Positions 1 to 9,300 are shown, counted from the first letter of the stretch. The stretch is DNA of 9,819 bases from CAYVKM01 sp964452045 (GCA_964452045.1 CAYVKM010000114.1:1-9819); one strand, 5' to 3'. Notes: generated from the letters alone by a model not told the origin. Made by a program: numbers and translations.

Positions 1-3
1 AAC

Positions 4-33
4 AAAAAAGGCGGCTCAACCGGCCGCCTTTTT
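4..33 (-). terminator. Intrinsic terminator after the DUF5916 gene, possibly bidirectional
   Basis: A six-base GC stem GGCGGC (10-15) pairs with GCCGCC (23-28) around the seven-base loop TCAACCG. The stem is flanked by A4-9 on the left and T29-33 on the right, which can extend the pairing. Read on the minus strand it follows the gene's TGA (54-56) by about 20 bases and ends in six T residues. The plus-strand reading also ends in five T residues, so it may stop a convergent transcript from outside the window. Confidence 0.88.
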
Positions 34-53
34 CATCTATATTGATCATCCTT

Positions 54-2690
54 TCAGATGGAGAACCATCTACTGAATTTTATCAGGAAAACATTATCCG
101 GAGTAATGCTGAACAAATCCCGGAAATCCCGGTTGAGGGAAAAATCCCCATAGGCGTTGGAGTCTGTTCGTCCCTGGGACCAGACCAGGTAGAGCAGCGA
201 ACCGGGCAGATATTCCCACCGCACCACCAGATTGGAACGGAACTGCTTAAAGTTGAAATCGGGGAGATCGAAGGAATAATCGGTCACGCCATCCCGGTCT
301 TCGTCTACATAATAAACCTCATCTTCGGCGTTATAGGAAATCTGATCTTTACTGTAATTCACAAAACGATCTTCATATCGTTCCGCCCGGGACTGGGTAA
401 TTCTTTTATACTGACTATATGCACCGGCAGAGATAAATGGCTGTCCGTAATATTGAATGGAAAGTTCCGGCGTGATACTGTAATTCAAACGAAACACCAT
501 CCCAAATGTTTTCTGATCCAGACGGGCCATCACATAGCGGTCCTGATCATCCTTTTCCATGGTATCCACGTACTGCAGGTTATCTTTGTTCAGGTTGTAA
601 AAAGGACCAAGACTAAAGGTTAACCGGCGGTTTGGTTTCAAATTCAGCCAGAGCGAGAAGTTGTGCCGGCCGGAGATTCCGTCATCATTCCAGACATCGG
701 AAATACTCAACTCGATTTGCCACTTTTTGCGGGAATCACTGTAGACATCATACCATTGATTCCAGCTGCCTTCATAGCGCAGGGAAGGCCCCCCTCTTAA
801 AGCAGAAGCAGAGAGACCCGGTGTCTGCCGGTTTATTCCCATCCAGAAACCCCAGAAATTTCTAAAATCTCCACCACCGTTGATATTCCCTCCCTCAAAT
901 ATTTTTTCACCGCCGAAATCCCAGCCTCGCCATTGGTTAAAGTTTACACTCACCCGATTGAAAATGCTGAAGGGATTGAGTTTCCGAAATCCCACCCAGA
1001 TAAATTCCATCGCCTGGTCCGCCTGCTGCAAATAACCCACATCATTTAATTCCAGACCGGGAGACCGCCAGACTCCACCTAATGCATAGGCCCAATATCC
1101 ATTTCCCTGCTTTCCGATACTGATCGAACCGCCATGACCGCTTAAAGAGGTTCGGCTTGAATCCAGCTTAAGATAATCCGCATCCGGCCGCTGAAAATAA
1201 CGGGCAGAAGCTTCCTGTACTTCAACCATCGCCTCCTTACTTCCCATAACCTGACTGAAGGCCGTTTTCAAATCGAAGAAATATGTTTTATTACTCCATT
1301 GATGTAAAAAATCGATCCCGCCGGTATAGGCTGAATGGGTAAGCAAGGTTGATCGAGCCTGGTCGGCGTTGCGATTGGTAGCGGTAAACATTCCCCCAAA
1401 ATTGGTCCTTCCTTCATGAAAATCCTTCTGCAAACGGCTCACAAAATAATTGGTAAAAGGCTCCACTGTCTGGGTGCGCCGGTTTCCGTAAAGCGAAAGC
1501 CGGCCTGTTTCTTTGGAGGTCATGGCTTCCAATGCCCCAACTGACCAGCCATTGGCGGTTTTACCACTCAGTTTTGCTGCCCCGATAATTGAGGTTTGGG
1601 CCGGCATATCCAGAAACTCATCATCATCGGTGTCCGGTTCATACTGCGGCGCCCGGCCAATTCGCCGAGAATAAAACAGAGTTTCCCGGGCAAAGTCGCC
1701 ATCGCCGATTCCCAGTGGATACCGGAAGATATTTTTCCCCTCAATGAAGAAAGGCCGTTTCTCTTCAAAAAATGTTTCAAAGGCGGTCAGATTCACTTCG
1801 GAGGGGTCTGCCTCCACCTGACCGAAATCCGGGTTAATGGTAAAATCCACAGTCATATTTCCGGAAAGCCCCACTTTCCCATCCATACCACCGGTTAGCT
1901 TATAATCCCGTCCCTTGGAAAAGGGATTATCCGCTTCTTTTTCATAGCTATTGGCCTGGGAAACCGCATAGGGCAGAATTTCAATTCTGCGGGGAGACTG
2001 AATCCCGTAAATTCCCTCCAGCTGTCCGAAATAGGAAGTAAAGCCTGGAGCATTCTTGGGGATCATCTGCCACATATCTACTTCATGTTTACGGTGAATA
2101 TAGCGATAAACCTCCATGCCCCAGCAGTGCTCGGTTTTGTTGGCAAACCGCAGCTGGCTTAGGGGAATGCGCATTTCCGCAACCCAACCGTTTTCAGTCA
2201 TACCTACAGCAGATTCCCAGACCGGATCCCAGCTGTAATCTTCGTTCTCCCCGTCGTTAGAATGGACACCATCGCGCTTAACACCGGCGGCATTCACCGA
2301 AAATTCGAAAGATGTCCGACGGTCGCAATAACTATCCAGTAAAATTCCCACCACATCGCTATTGTCGATGTCGTCCCGGCGGGACATCAGTGATGCGATT
2401 TTGGATGGTTCAGAATCGAAGGCATGAATTAAGACATAAAGATTTTTTTCATCATAACAGATTTTAAAATAGGTTTTCTGAGTGGCGGAGTCCCCTTCAA
2501 CCGGATCCTGCTGCAAAAATCCATCACCCAGCATGGCTTTTTCCCACATAATATCACCTAATTTTCCATCGATGGTGGGGGGATGTGGATTAATTTTCTT
2601 TGCTTTGTAAACTTTCCTGGGATATTCTTTGTTTTGAGCAGCTGCAAAGGTAAAAATGGTTAGACAGATAAAAAGGTAAAATAATTTCAT
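54..2690 (-). CDS. DUF5916 outer-membrane beta-barrel protein with N-terminal carbohydrate-binding family 9-like domain
   Basis: This 878-residue outer-membrane protein of unknown function belongs to the DUF5916 family, which pairs a CBM9-like domain with a large barrel. A signal peptide covers 1-18, with cleavage likely after AAA before QN. The CBM9-like domain is at about 37-225: PPTIDGKLGDIMWEKA at 37-52, an LYVLIHAFDSEP strand at 84-95, RRDDIDNSD at 104-112, and the NGWVAEMRIPLSQLRF strand at 167-182. The family hallmark lies at 281-320, with VDFTINPDFGQVEADPSEVN followed by an aromatic FFEEKRPFFIEG stretch. The remainder is a run of aromatic, alternating amphipathic strands, and the protein ends in FLIKFSRWFSI, as expected of a barrel with a C-terminal aromatic beta-signal. 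DEDRDGVTD (796-804) resembles a calcium loop and precedes the conserved FNFKQFRSNL and RWEYLPGS segment. The length fits the family (roughly 700-900). Its ATG follows ACAGGTG by four bases. A terminator upstream separates it from the T9SS cargo pair, so it is probably its own unit. Substrate binding or transport of a glycan is inference only. Confidence 0.93.
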   Translation of the reverse strand: MKLFYLFICLTIFTFAAAQNKEYPRKVYKAKKINPHPPTIDGKLGDIMWEKAMLGDGFLQQDPVEGDSATQKTYFKICYDEKNLYVLIHAFDSEPSKIASLMSRRDDIDNSDVVGILLDSYCDRRTSFEFSVNAAGVKRDGVHSNDGENEDYSWDPVWESAVGMTENGWVAEMRIPLSQLRFANKTEHCWGMEVYRYIHRKHEVDMWQMIPKNAPGFTSYFGQLEGIYGIQSPRRIEILPYAVSQANSYEKEADNPFSKGRDYKLTGGMDGKVGLSGNMTVDFTINPDFGQVEADPSEVNLTAFETFFEEKRPFFIEGKNIFRYPLGIGDGDFARETLFYSRRIGRAPQYEPDTDDDEFLDMPAQTSIIGAAKLSGKTANGWSVGALEAMTSKETGRLSLYGNRRTQTVEPFTNYFVSRLQKDFHEGRTNFGGMFTATNRNADQARSTLLTHSAYTGGIDFLHQWSNKTYFFDLKTAFSQVMGSKEAMVEVQEASARYFQRPDADYLKLDSSRTSLSGHGGSISIGKQGNGYWAYALGGVWRSPGLELNDVGYLQQADQAMEFIWVGFRKLNPFSIFNRVSVNFNQWRGWDFGGEKIFEGGNINGGGDFRNFWGFWMGINRQTPGLSASALRGGPSLRYEGSWNQWYDVYSDSRKKWQIELSISDVWNDDGISGRHNFSLWLNLKPNRRLTFSLGPFYNLNKDNLQYVDTMEKDDQDRYVMARLDQKTFGMVFRLNYSITPELSIQYYGQPFISAGAYSQYKRITQSRAERYEDRFVNYSKDQISYNAEDEVYYVDEDRDGVTDYSFDLPDFNFKQFRSNLVVRWEYLPGSLLYLVWSQGRTDSNAYGDFSLNRDFRDLFSITPDNVFLIKFSRWFSI

Positions 2691-2693
2691 TTT

Positions 2694-2700
2694 GCACCTG
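2694..2700 (-). promoter_or_regulatory. Ribosome binding site of the DUF5916 gene
   Basis: The minus strand reads CAGGTGCAAAATG around the start, so AGGTG sits four bases before the ATG at 2688-2690. This is a moderate Shine-Dalgarno match with short spacing. It supports this start, which also gives a clean signal peptide. Confidence 0.55.
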
Positions 2701-2713
2701 TCTGTTGAGAATT

Positions 2714-2719
2714 TTTATA
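2714..2719 (-). promoter_or_regulatory. Candidate -10 element for the DUF5916 gene
   Basis: The minus strand carries TATAAA, five of six matches to the sigma70 -10 consensus, ending 23 bases before the ATG. It lies between the upstream terminator and the gene, where a promoter is expected. No good -35 hexamer is found at 16-18 bp spacing (CAGCTT at 17 bp), so this is a weak call. Confidence 0.3.
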
Positions 2720-2787
2720 CAAGGAAGAGTACGAAGAAGCTGTCTGTATGTTGCAATAATTCTCTGGGTTGGTAAATTTTTTGAAAT

Positions 2788-2812
2788 AAAAAAGGCGGCT
2801 AAAAAGCCGCCT
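2788..2812 (-). terminator. Intrinsic terminator after the T9SS cargo operon
   Basis: A perfect eight-base stem AGGCGGCT (2793-2800) pairs with AGCCGCCT (2805-2812) around an AAAA loop (TTTT on the transcribed minus strand). On that strand the stem is followed by a run of six T residues (2793-2788). It lies 28 bases after the TAA of the 1154-residue gene. On the plus strand only one T follows, so it works in one direction. It separates the cargo pair from the downstream DUF5916 gene. Confidence 0.9.
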
Positions 2813-2840
2813 CTGTGATACCTTGAGTAGGATTAAGATA

Positions 2841-5800
2841 TTACTTCAACAGGATAAATTTCCGGATTTTTACAAAAGAACCCGCCTGCAAGCGATAAAA
2901 ATAGATGCCCGAGGCCAGTTTATTTCCCCGGTCATTAAAACCATCCCAATGGACAAGATATTCACCTTCCAGGATATAGTCATTAATCAGTGTTTTTACC
3001 TTCTGACCCAGGGAATTAAAAATATCCAGCCGAACTTTCTCCCCTTTTGCCAAACTGTACCTGATAGTGGTGCCGGCATTAAACGGATTTGGATAATTCT
3101 GTTCCAGCACAAACCGGTCGGCGATGCCATATAGTGAATCCTGGTGGGCATTTGGTGCCTGGACGAACAGGACATCTCCGGGTTTATTTAATTTTTTTGT
3201 ATAAATACGAATCACCGTGCCGCTTTCTGGAGGTCGATCCGAACTGTCGTAGTCACAAAGAACAAAATCTGAAACCGGATAATTGAAGTCAACATAATAG
3301 CCGGAGGGATTTCCAGGAATATTATAATATGAACCTGCCCCTCCGAGTGAAATACACCTGGCTGCAAAATTATCATAGGAACCTGTGGTGGTGATAGTAT
3401 CAAGCGGTTCCATGAAATAAATCAAATCCGACATGGGATACCTAAGTGCCGGGTCAATTCCAGTGGCCCAGCCCCAGGTGGCCGAGGTTTCCCACATTTT
3501 ATTATCTAAAAACGGGATCATGCGGTGGTCGTCTGCGGGGTTATCCGGAGTATTGACGCCGATATCCCACATTTCAAAGGGGGTTGTACATATTTTACGA
3601 TCATTATAATAATACAGACCAAAACCACCTGTCTGGGTAAAACGTATTTCATAATCACGTCTTTTGGAAAATGGAAGATAAAATTCCAAATTCTTCTTAT
3701 CACCTTTTCCACGACCGGCACTGGCATACCAGCGGGTGGGATCAGCGGTGGCGTTTAAATCGTGCCATACATTTTTACCCTTGAAATCTCTCCCCACTTC
3801 ATCCCATTCCTCCGCTGGGAGTGGGCCGGAAGGCCCGGCTATCTCAATTACCGCAGCAATACCAGGTTTGGGTTGGACGACATTCCACTCAATACCATCA
3901 ATTACCGGCAAATCATCACTAATGGTTTCCCCCGGTATCGCATCATTCAATTTTAATTCACCTGTTGTGATATCTTTTAACATCCAGAACAATTTTATTG
4001 TATCCGGATGTTGGTAATAAAATTCTACCTGGTAGAGATGCCCGGTCAACAGATTCGGGTCAGCCACAATCGGGATTAAATTATAAAACCAACCAGGATT
4101 GGCTTCAACTTTTAAAGTATCTCCCCGAAGTGCTCCCGGTTTCCAGCGGACCAAGGGATAAGAAAGGGAGGATAGACTGCTGTTGTAATCAAAACGGAAT
4201 CGGTATCTAATGTTTATTGAGTCTCCGCTGCCTGGAGCCATAAATTCAAAATAGAAAGAGTCCGACCGGGCAATACTTCCGGGAAGAATTTTTCTGGTGG
4301 AGAAAAATTCAGACCAGTTTCCATCCGTCGACAGATTAAAAAATTCAATTTTATCAATGGCATTAAGACCATCCGGATTTTTGACATCGAATGCGAGATG
4401 TACTTTTTCATTGAAATTGATTTTCCCGTCCTGTTTACCGTTTTCCCAGCTAACCCGCAAATTTATCACCTCCGGCAGAGGCCGCAGAATAAGGTTGGTC
4501 AAAATTCCATCAAGCTTGTAACTATCGTTTCCCTGTTCTAAAAAAAGATCGCCCCGATAGGGGTATTTTCTATTTTGTATAGTTACGATATTCCCCCAGA
4601 TGCCATCACCAGCCAAGCTGTCCTCATGCATTCCATCATCATAAAGTGAAAGATTGAATGATTCCTCCTCTCCGATCTCCGGATAGAGGTTCAACCGGCA
4701 TTCATTCACATCGAAATAATCCTGAAGTCTTATCATGACCTTCAATCGGGAAGAGAATTGATCGGGAAAACTGAGCCGGGGTAGTATTGTCGGGGTTATA
4801 ATCCCCACACCATAATAATTCCGGAAAAATTCCACATTCTGTTTCAACACACCAACCGCTGTGATATTGTCCCCGGTGGGATCGATGCCACCCACCAGCG
4901 CATAAACCACCTCCTGGGTATCTCCCGGCTGCATGATGAACGGACCGGAGTTGTTCATAAGGCGGCGGGAGGCAGCACTGTAGTTGTTTCCCTGACCATC
5001 TACGTCGCCAAAATTGGAAACCGGATCACCCGAAAGCCAAAATTTGGTGGGCTCTCCTGTGTGCGGCCCCGAACCAACTGTATAAGATATAGGGGGATGC
5101 ACCCAAATGGGTATATAACCATTCAGGATCTGATACATTAACTGCGTTCCTTCATAGTCGCGTAGAGGTGGATCTGAATAGTAAGTATTTGTAACTCTCA
5201 TCCAAACCGAAGTCATTTCCAGGTTTTTCATATTCTCGACTTCGTGAAAATTAAACAAACCTGTCTCACCCAGTGCAGGTATCAGGGGACCCTGCAGTAA
5301 ACTATAACCGATAGCCGGCGGCGGTATAAAAAATGGGTCAAATTCGTTATCATGAGGATAGGCATTATAACTATATGCCAAATTGAGAATGGTATCACAG
5401 CCGAGAAAATCATCACCAGGATCACCAAGATCCGTATCCGACCATATACCGATAAACATCGAATCTATGCTTACCCCGGATTTATTGATTAATCGATAGC
5501 GTCGGAAAATTCCTTGATCAAGCGGGGTACTGGCATCATCATATCCCCACATAGTTACCTGCAATTCCAGACCCATAGGCGGTGACCCATACAGCGAAGA
5601 TACTCTGCCAATATCCAGATCGTTGCAGACAAACCAGATGACCTGGTCGGCATCCTGCAGTCCGGGTTCTTCTCCTAACTGGGGCTCATAAACACCATTT
5701 CCATTTTGGTCATAAAAAGGGGCGCCATAGGCTGCCGGCCACTCCAGCCAATCCCGGTGATAATTTGCCCGAATGGAATCGATATCTGCTTGAGCTACTT

Positions 5801-6305
5801 CGGATGGAGAAATATTAAAAAAATCAGCAGCGCCCAGACGCAATTCAGCCTCAGAAACTGTGAGATAATCTCTGCGGATCCGGTAAATCCGAACCTCCGG
5901 ATCATTCGGTGACTGGGCGATTCCGGTGTCAATAATCCTGCCCGCCTGGGTTCCGACGTTGTAAGTCTGCCCTCCCACCCGTAAAGCCGGTGTTATCCCA
6001 TCATTAACATATCCGCCCCAGACGATTCCATCCTGATAGACCACAGCTGCGGTTCCCCGGGGATATACAATTCCACCTTTATATCCAATCAGATTGTATC
6101 CGGATAAACCATCCGCCCGTATCCAGGCTGATATGTTATTTACATTTGCCAGCGTTGACATCACCTTTTCGTAATACCAGGCAGGAATATTCGGAGTTGG
6201 CGGTTTTATCTCATCCGGGCCAAGAGCAAAACCGGAAATTACATAACTGAGAACAAAAATAAGCAAAAATAAAAAGGTTAAATTTGGAGCGTTTTTCTTG
6301 CACAT
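2841..6305 (-). CDS. Secreted multidomain protein with T9SS type A C-terminal sorting domain (downstream paralogue)
   Basis: This 1154-residue predicted T9SS cargo protein is a paralogue of the protein encoded immediately upstream. Residues 1-27 are a signal peptide (hydrophobic about 9-27, cleavage likely after GFA); Cys2 lies before the hydrophobic core, so it is not a lipobox. The conserved N-terminal domain at about 53-345 repeats NVNNIS, VYPRGT, VRIYRIRRD, ADQVIWFVCNDLD (219-231) and LLQGPL. Next come GPFIMQPGDTQEV (454-466), YDDGMHEDSLAGDGIW (555-570), WENGKQDGKIN (620-630), DPNLLTGHLY (749-758), PVIDGIEW (800-807), YEIRFT (885-890) and WDIG (913-916). The sorting domain occupies about 1066-1154, with YPNPFN at 1071-1076 and the end ILLK. 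A calcium-loop-like DQNGNGVYE lies at 199-207. The middle segments have a beta-sandwich (Ig-like) flavour, but I cannot assign folds firmly. The start is set by a 9-nt Shine-Dalgarno match at 6311-6319. A terminator follows 28 bp after the stop codon. Enzymatic motifs were not recognised; an adhesin, structural or scaffold role is possible but unproven. Confidence 0.94.
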   Translation of the reverse strand: MCKKNAPNLTFLFLLIFVLSYVISGFALGPDEIKPPTPNIPAWYYEKVMSTLANVNNISAWIRADGLSGYNLIGYKGGIVYPRGTAAVVYQDGIVWGGYVNDGITPALRVGGQTYNVGTQAGRIIDTGIAQSPNDPEVRIYRIRRDYLTVSEAELRLGAADFFNISPSEVAQADIDSIRANYHRDWLEWPAAYGAPFYDQNGNGVYEPQLGEEPGLQDADQVIWFVCNDLDIGRVSSLYGSPPMGLELQVTMWGYDDASTPLDQGIFRRYRLINKSGVSIDSMFIGIWSDTDLGDPGDDFLGCDTILNLAYSYNAYPHDNEFDPFFIPPPAIGYSLLQGPLIPALGETGLFNFHEVENMKNLEMTSVWMRVTNTYYSDPPLRDYEGTQLMYQILNGYIPIWVHPPISYTVGSGPHTGEPTKFWLSGDPVSNFGDVDGQGNNYSAASRRLMNNSGPFIMQPGDTQEVVYALVGGIDPTGDNITAVGVLKQNVEFFRNYYGVGIITPTILPRLSFPDQFSSRLKVMIRLQDYFDVNECRLNLYPEIGEEESFNLSLYDDGMHEDSLAGDGIWGNIVTIQNRKYPYRGDLFLEQGNDSYKLDGILTNLILRPLPEVINLRVSWENGKQDGKINFNEKVHLAFDVKNPDGLNAIDKIEFFNLSTDGNWSEFFSTRKILPGSIARSDSFYFEFMAPGSGDSINIRYRFRFDYNSSLSSLSYPLVRWKPGALRGDTLKVEANPGWFYNLIPIVADPNLLTGHLYQVEFYYQHPDTIKLFWMLKDITTGELKLNDAIPGETISDDLPVIDGIEWNVVQPKPGIAAVIEIAGPSGPLPAEEWDEVGRDFKGKNVWHDLNATADPTRWYASAGRGKGDKKNLEFYLPFSKRRDYEIRFTQTGGFGLYYYNDRKICTTPFEMWDIGVNTPDNPADDHRMIPFLDNKMWETSATWGWATGIDPALRYPMSDLIYFMEPLDTITTTGSYDNFAARCISLGGAGSYYNIPGNPSGYYVDFNYPVSDFVLCDYDSSDRPPESGTVIRIYTKKLNKPGDVLFVQAPNAHQDSLYGIADRFVLEQNYPNPFNAGTTIRYSLAKGEKVRLDIFNSLGQKVKTLINDYILEGEYLVHWDGFNDRGNKLASGIYFYRLQAGSFVKIRKFILLK
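2844..3110 (-). other. Encoded T9SS type A sorting domain of the downstream cargo protein
   Basis: These bases encode residues 1066-1154: YPNPFN at 1071-1076, a VRLDIFNSLGQKVKTL strand pair, WDGFNDRGNKLASGIYFYRL, and the basic-hydrophobic end KIRKFILLK. This order matches the type A C-terminal signal that directs secretion through the T9SS in FCB bacteria and is often removed or processed after export. Confidence 0.9.
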
Positions 6306-6310
6306 GCACC

Positions 6311-6319
6311 ATCACCTCC
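6311..6319 (-). promoter_or_regulatory. Ribosome binding site of the downstream T9SS cargo gene
   Basis: The minus strand reads GGAGGTGAT, a nine-base complement of the canonical 16S rRNA 3' end. GGAGG ends nine bases before the ATG at 6303-6305. This is an unusually complete Shine-Dalgarno sequence. It fixes the start codon and lies inside the 42-bp gap after the upstream paralogue, so the second cistron can initiate strongly by itself. Confidence 0.85.
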
Positions 6320-6326
6320 ACAAAAT

Positions 6327-6343
6327 ATTTTATTACATAAAAT
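6327..6343 (-). repeat. AT-only inverted repeat in the gap between the two cargo genes
   Basis: ATTTTAT (6327-6333) and ATAAAAT (6337-6343) form a perfect seven-base inverted repeat with a three-base loop, just after the stop of the first cistron and upstream of the Shine-Dalgarno of the second. With no G-C pairs it is too weak for a terminator. It could affect mRNA processing between the cistrons or be a by-product of AT richness. Confidence 0.3.
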
Positions 6344-6347
6344 CTCA

Positions 6348-9300
6348 TTATTTTACCAGAATCATCTTATGGACTTTCCGGTAATTCGCTGCCTCCATTT
6401 GAACAAAATAAATACCCGAAGCAGCATTTACACCATTCTCACCCTTTCCATCCCAGCGAACCCGGTATTCTCCTTTTTCCAGTTTTGAATTTATCAAAGT
6501 CTTTATCTTCTGACCCAGGACATTAAACACCGTCACTTTTACCCGGGCAACACTGGGAAGATAAAACAGAATGGTGGTATAGTTATTAAACGGATTGGGA
6601 TAGTTGGGATAGAGAAAATAGGTGTCTACTGAGACCAGGAAACTATCCGGTGCGGCTTGCGGAGTGGTTACCAGGAACTCATATCCCGGCGCCAGTGGCT
6701 TGGATGTTACAAAACGAATTACCGTTCCGGCTTCCGGTAGTAATTCCATCCAATATGAATAATCACAAAAAATTAGCGGGCCAATTGATTCGGTTGAATG
6801 ATCCCACCAGGTTTTAGTCAAAGCTCCACTTACAATATCCTGTTCATAAGCAGAATAACTGCCCAGACTATCCAGAGGCTCCCGCAAATAGAGCCAGTCA
6901 GTGGCAGGGTAAGAGTAATAGGGATCTGTATTTGCGGCGTAATTAGCAAATCCCTCTCCCACGACGCCCCCCAAAGGAAGAAGACGGACATCATCACTGA
7001 AATCATCGTAAGTTCCAAGACCAACATCCCAGGCCGTAAACGGGACATACTCGCTGCTGTCATTACCATACCAGTGGAAATAAAGCGAACTGTCCTGATT
7101 CGTAAAACGGATCTCGAAATCATGGTAATAAAAACCTGGATTTCCGCTTAATAAATCGGGCAGTTGTAATTCTTCAATTGGGCAACTGACATAAAATCTG
7201 TTTACATCACTAGGACTACTAATACTTTGCCAGACGTTATTCCCATGATAAGGCGTACCCGCTACATCCCAATCATTCTCCCTAAGTGGACCATATCTGT
7301 TTGCCATCTCCACCATCGCTTTTAGCCGATGTTTTTCCCAAAATAGAATCCATTCGATGCCATCGATTACCGGACTACCCGATTCCTGTTGCAACGGAAT
7401 TATTGCGTCTTGCAGTATATATTGATTCATATCCAGATCAAATAAATTCCAGACCAGGGTATCCCTCTCCAAATCCTTTTCTACAGTAATCCGGTAAGTA
7501 TGACCAGTTAGCAGAGTGGGATCAGCTATTCTTGGTAAAACGTCCTCCCGGAAGCCGGATACGACCTGCACTTCAATTTGTTCTCCCTGCAAAGCATTGG
7601 GATGCCATTCACTGATTAGCAATACCAGTTTCTGGCTGTAGTACTGGGCATCAAAGATGATGGAGAGATCCTTCACCAAAGAATCTCCTGTTTTTGGAGC
7701 TTCTAGGACAAGATAGTTTGCATCACTGGAGATCTTAGTCCCGCTTGGAATTTCAACAGGTAAATATTCAACCCGAATTCTCTGGTTATATTCAATTTGC
7801 CATAACTCAAAATCTTCAATATCCGGATTGGGTACCGGGTTACTGATATCGAATGCCAGGTGCACAGTCTCTCCGGTATTGATCTTCCCATCCTGTTTAC
7901 CGTTTTCCCAGACAATCCGCCAGTTATCCAGAATGGGCGGTTCCCGCAAGGAGAGGTTTGCGATGAGGCCGGGAAAGCGAAGTTCTTCTCCGGTGGTTTC
8001 GATAATTAAGTTACCCTGAACCGGATATTTACGCGGATCGAGGGGCGCTTTTCTCTCCCAAATTCCATCGCCAGCCAAACTATCACCATGGCTTCCATCA
8101 TCATACAATTCCAGATAGAAATCCGGTTCATTTCCCTCTTTTGCGGTAAAGTTGATTTTACTGCTCGCCGCTTCCGGAAATTGTTTTAGTGAAACTTTTA
8201 TATCTAATTCAACATTTTCACTGGTCGTTTCAACGGTATAATCTGGCAAGCCGGGTAACCGGAAACCATTTGTAAAAGCATTGCGAACCTGGGCCACGTT
8301 CTCTTTTAATTGTTCAATTGAGGTAAGCTGATCCCCGCTTAACCGGTTACCCCCCACCAGGGCAAAAATCACCTCCTGAGTATCTCCCGGCTGCATGGTA
8401 AAAGGACCCGAGGATAGCAGTATTCGACGATCACCAGGATATAAATTTTCACCTACTCCATCTATATCCCCATTTAACAATACCGGATCCCCGGAAAGTG
8501 GAAACTTAGTTGGTTGACCCTGACCCGGGCCATAACCCACTGTGTAAGGTATATTATTAAGTGAATCTCTGGTATATCCAAATCCATTTAATTCATGATA
8601 ATACCCAATAGTCGTGCCATAATCACGTGGCTCATAATCCCTGACAGGGTATTTCAATATGGAAGAAGTTAATTTCAGGTTTTTGTGATTAATTCTTATC
8701 TGAAAATTGAACAGGCCAGTACTGTTTTGACATGGGACAAGTGGCCCCTGTAAAAGCGTGTAACCTGCCGCGGAAGGAGGAATGTTGAATCGATCAAATT
8801 CAGTATCATGACTAAAGGAATTGTAAGCATATTCCATTTGTAACAGGGTGTCACAACCGACGAAATCGTCTCCCATATTCCCAATATCCGGGTCTGAGCA
8901 CTGACCGATAAACATTGAATCGATTACAAAACCCGATTTGTTGATAATTTGGTATCGCCTGAAAATGGCTTGATCTAAAGCTGAATTTGGGTAATGATAT
9001 CCCCAGATGGTTCCCTGTAATTCAACTCCTATCGGAGGAGAACCTGCAAAAGAGGTTATTCTTCCTAAATCCAAATCATTGCACACAAACCAGATCACTT
9101 GGTCGGCATTTTGGAGACCGGGTGTCTCGATCTGGGTTGGTTCATAAATTCCATTACCATTCAGATCATAAAACGGTGCCCCGTGCTCCACCGGCCACTC
9201 ATTCCAGTCGGTTTCATACTGCAATCTCAGTTTATCGATATCACTTATCTGAACCGAGCGAAGATCAATATTTTGAAATTCGGCAACCTCCCGTCTCAGC

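Noticed and set aside
42..623. Plus-strand open frame of 193 codons opposite the 3' end of the DUF5916 gene
   Set aside because: It is entirely antisense to a family-recognised coding sequence, has no recognisable domain, and is best explained as a shadow of the real frame.
6327..6343. Hairpin between the two cargo genes as a possible terminator
   Set aside because: The stem contains only A-T pairs and is not followed by a real T-run after a stable stem, so it would not terminate transcription; the genes are treated as one operon.
6798..7151. Plus-strand open frame of 117 codons within the upstream cargo gene
   Set aside because: It is antisense to the EIRFT/WDVG region that is conserved between the two paralogues, and no ribosome-binding site or domain supports it.
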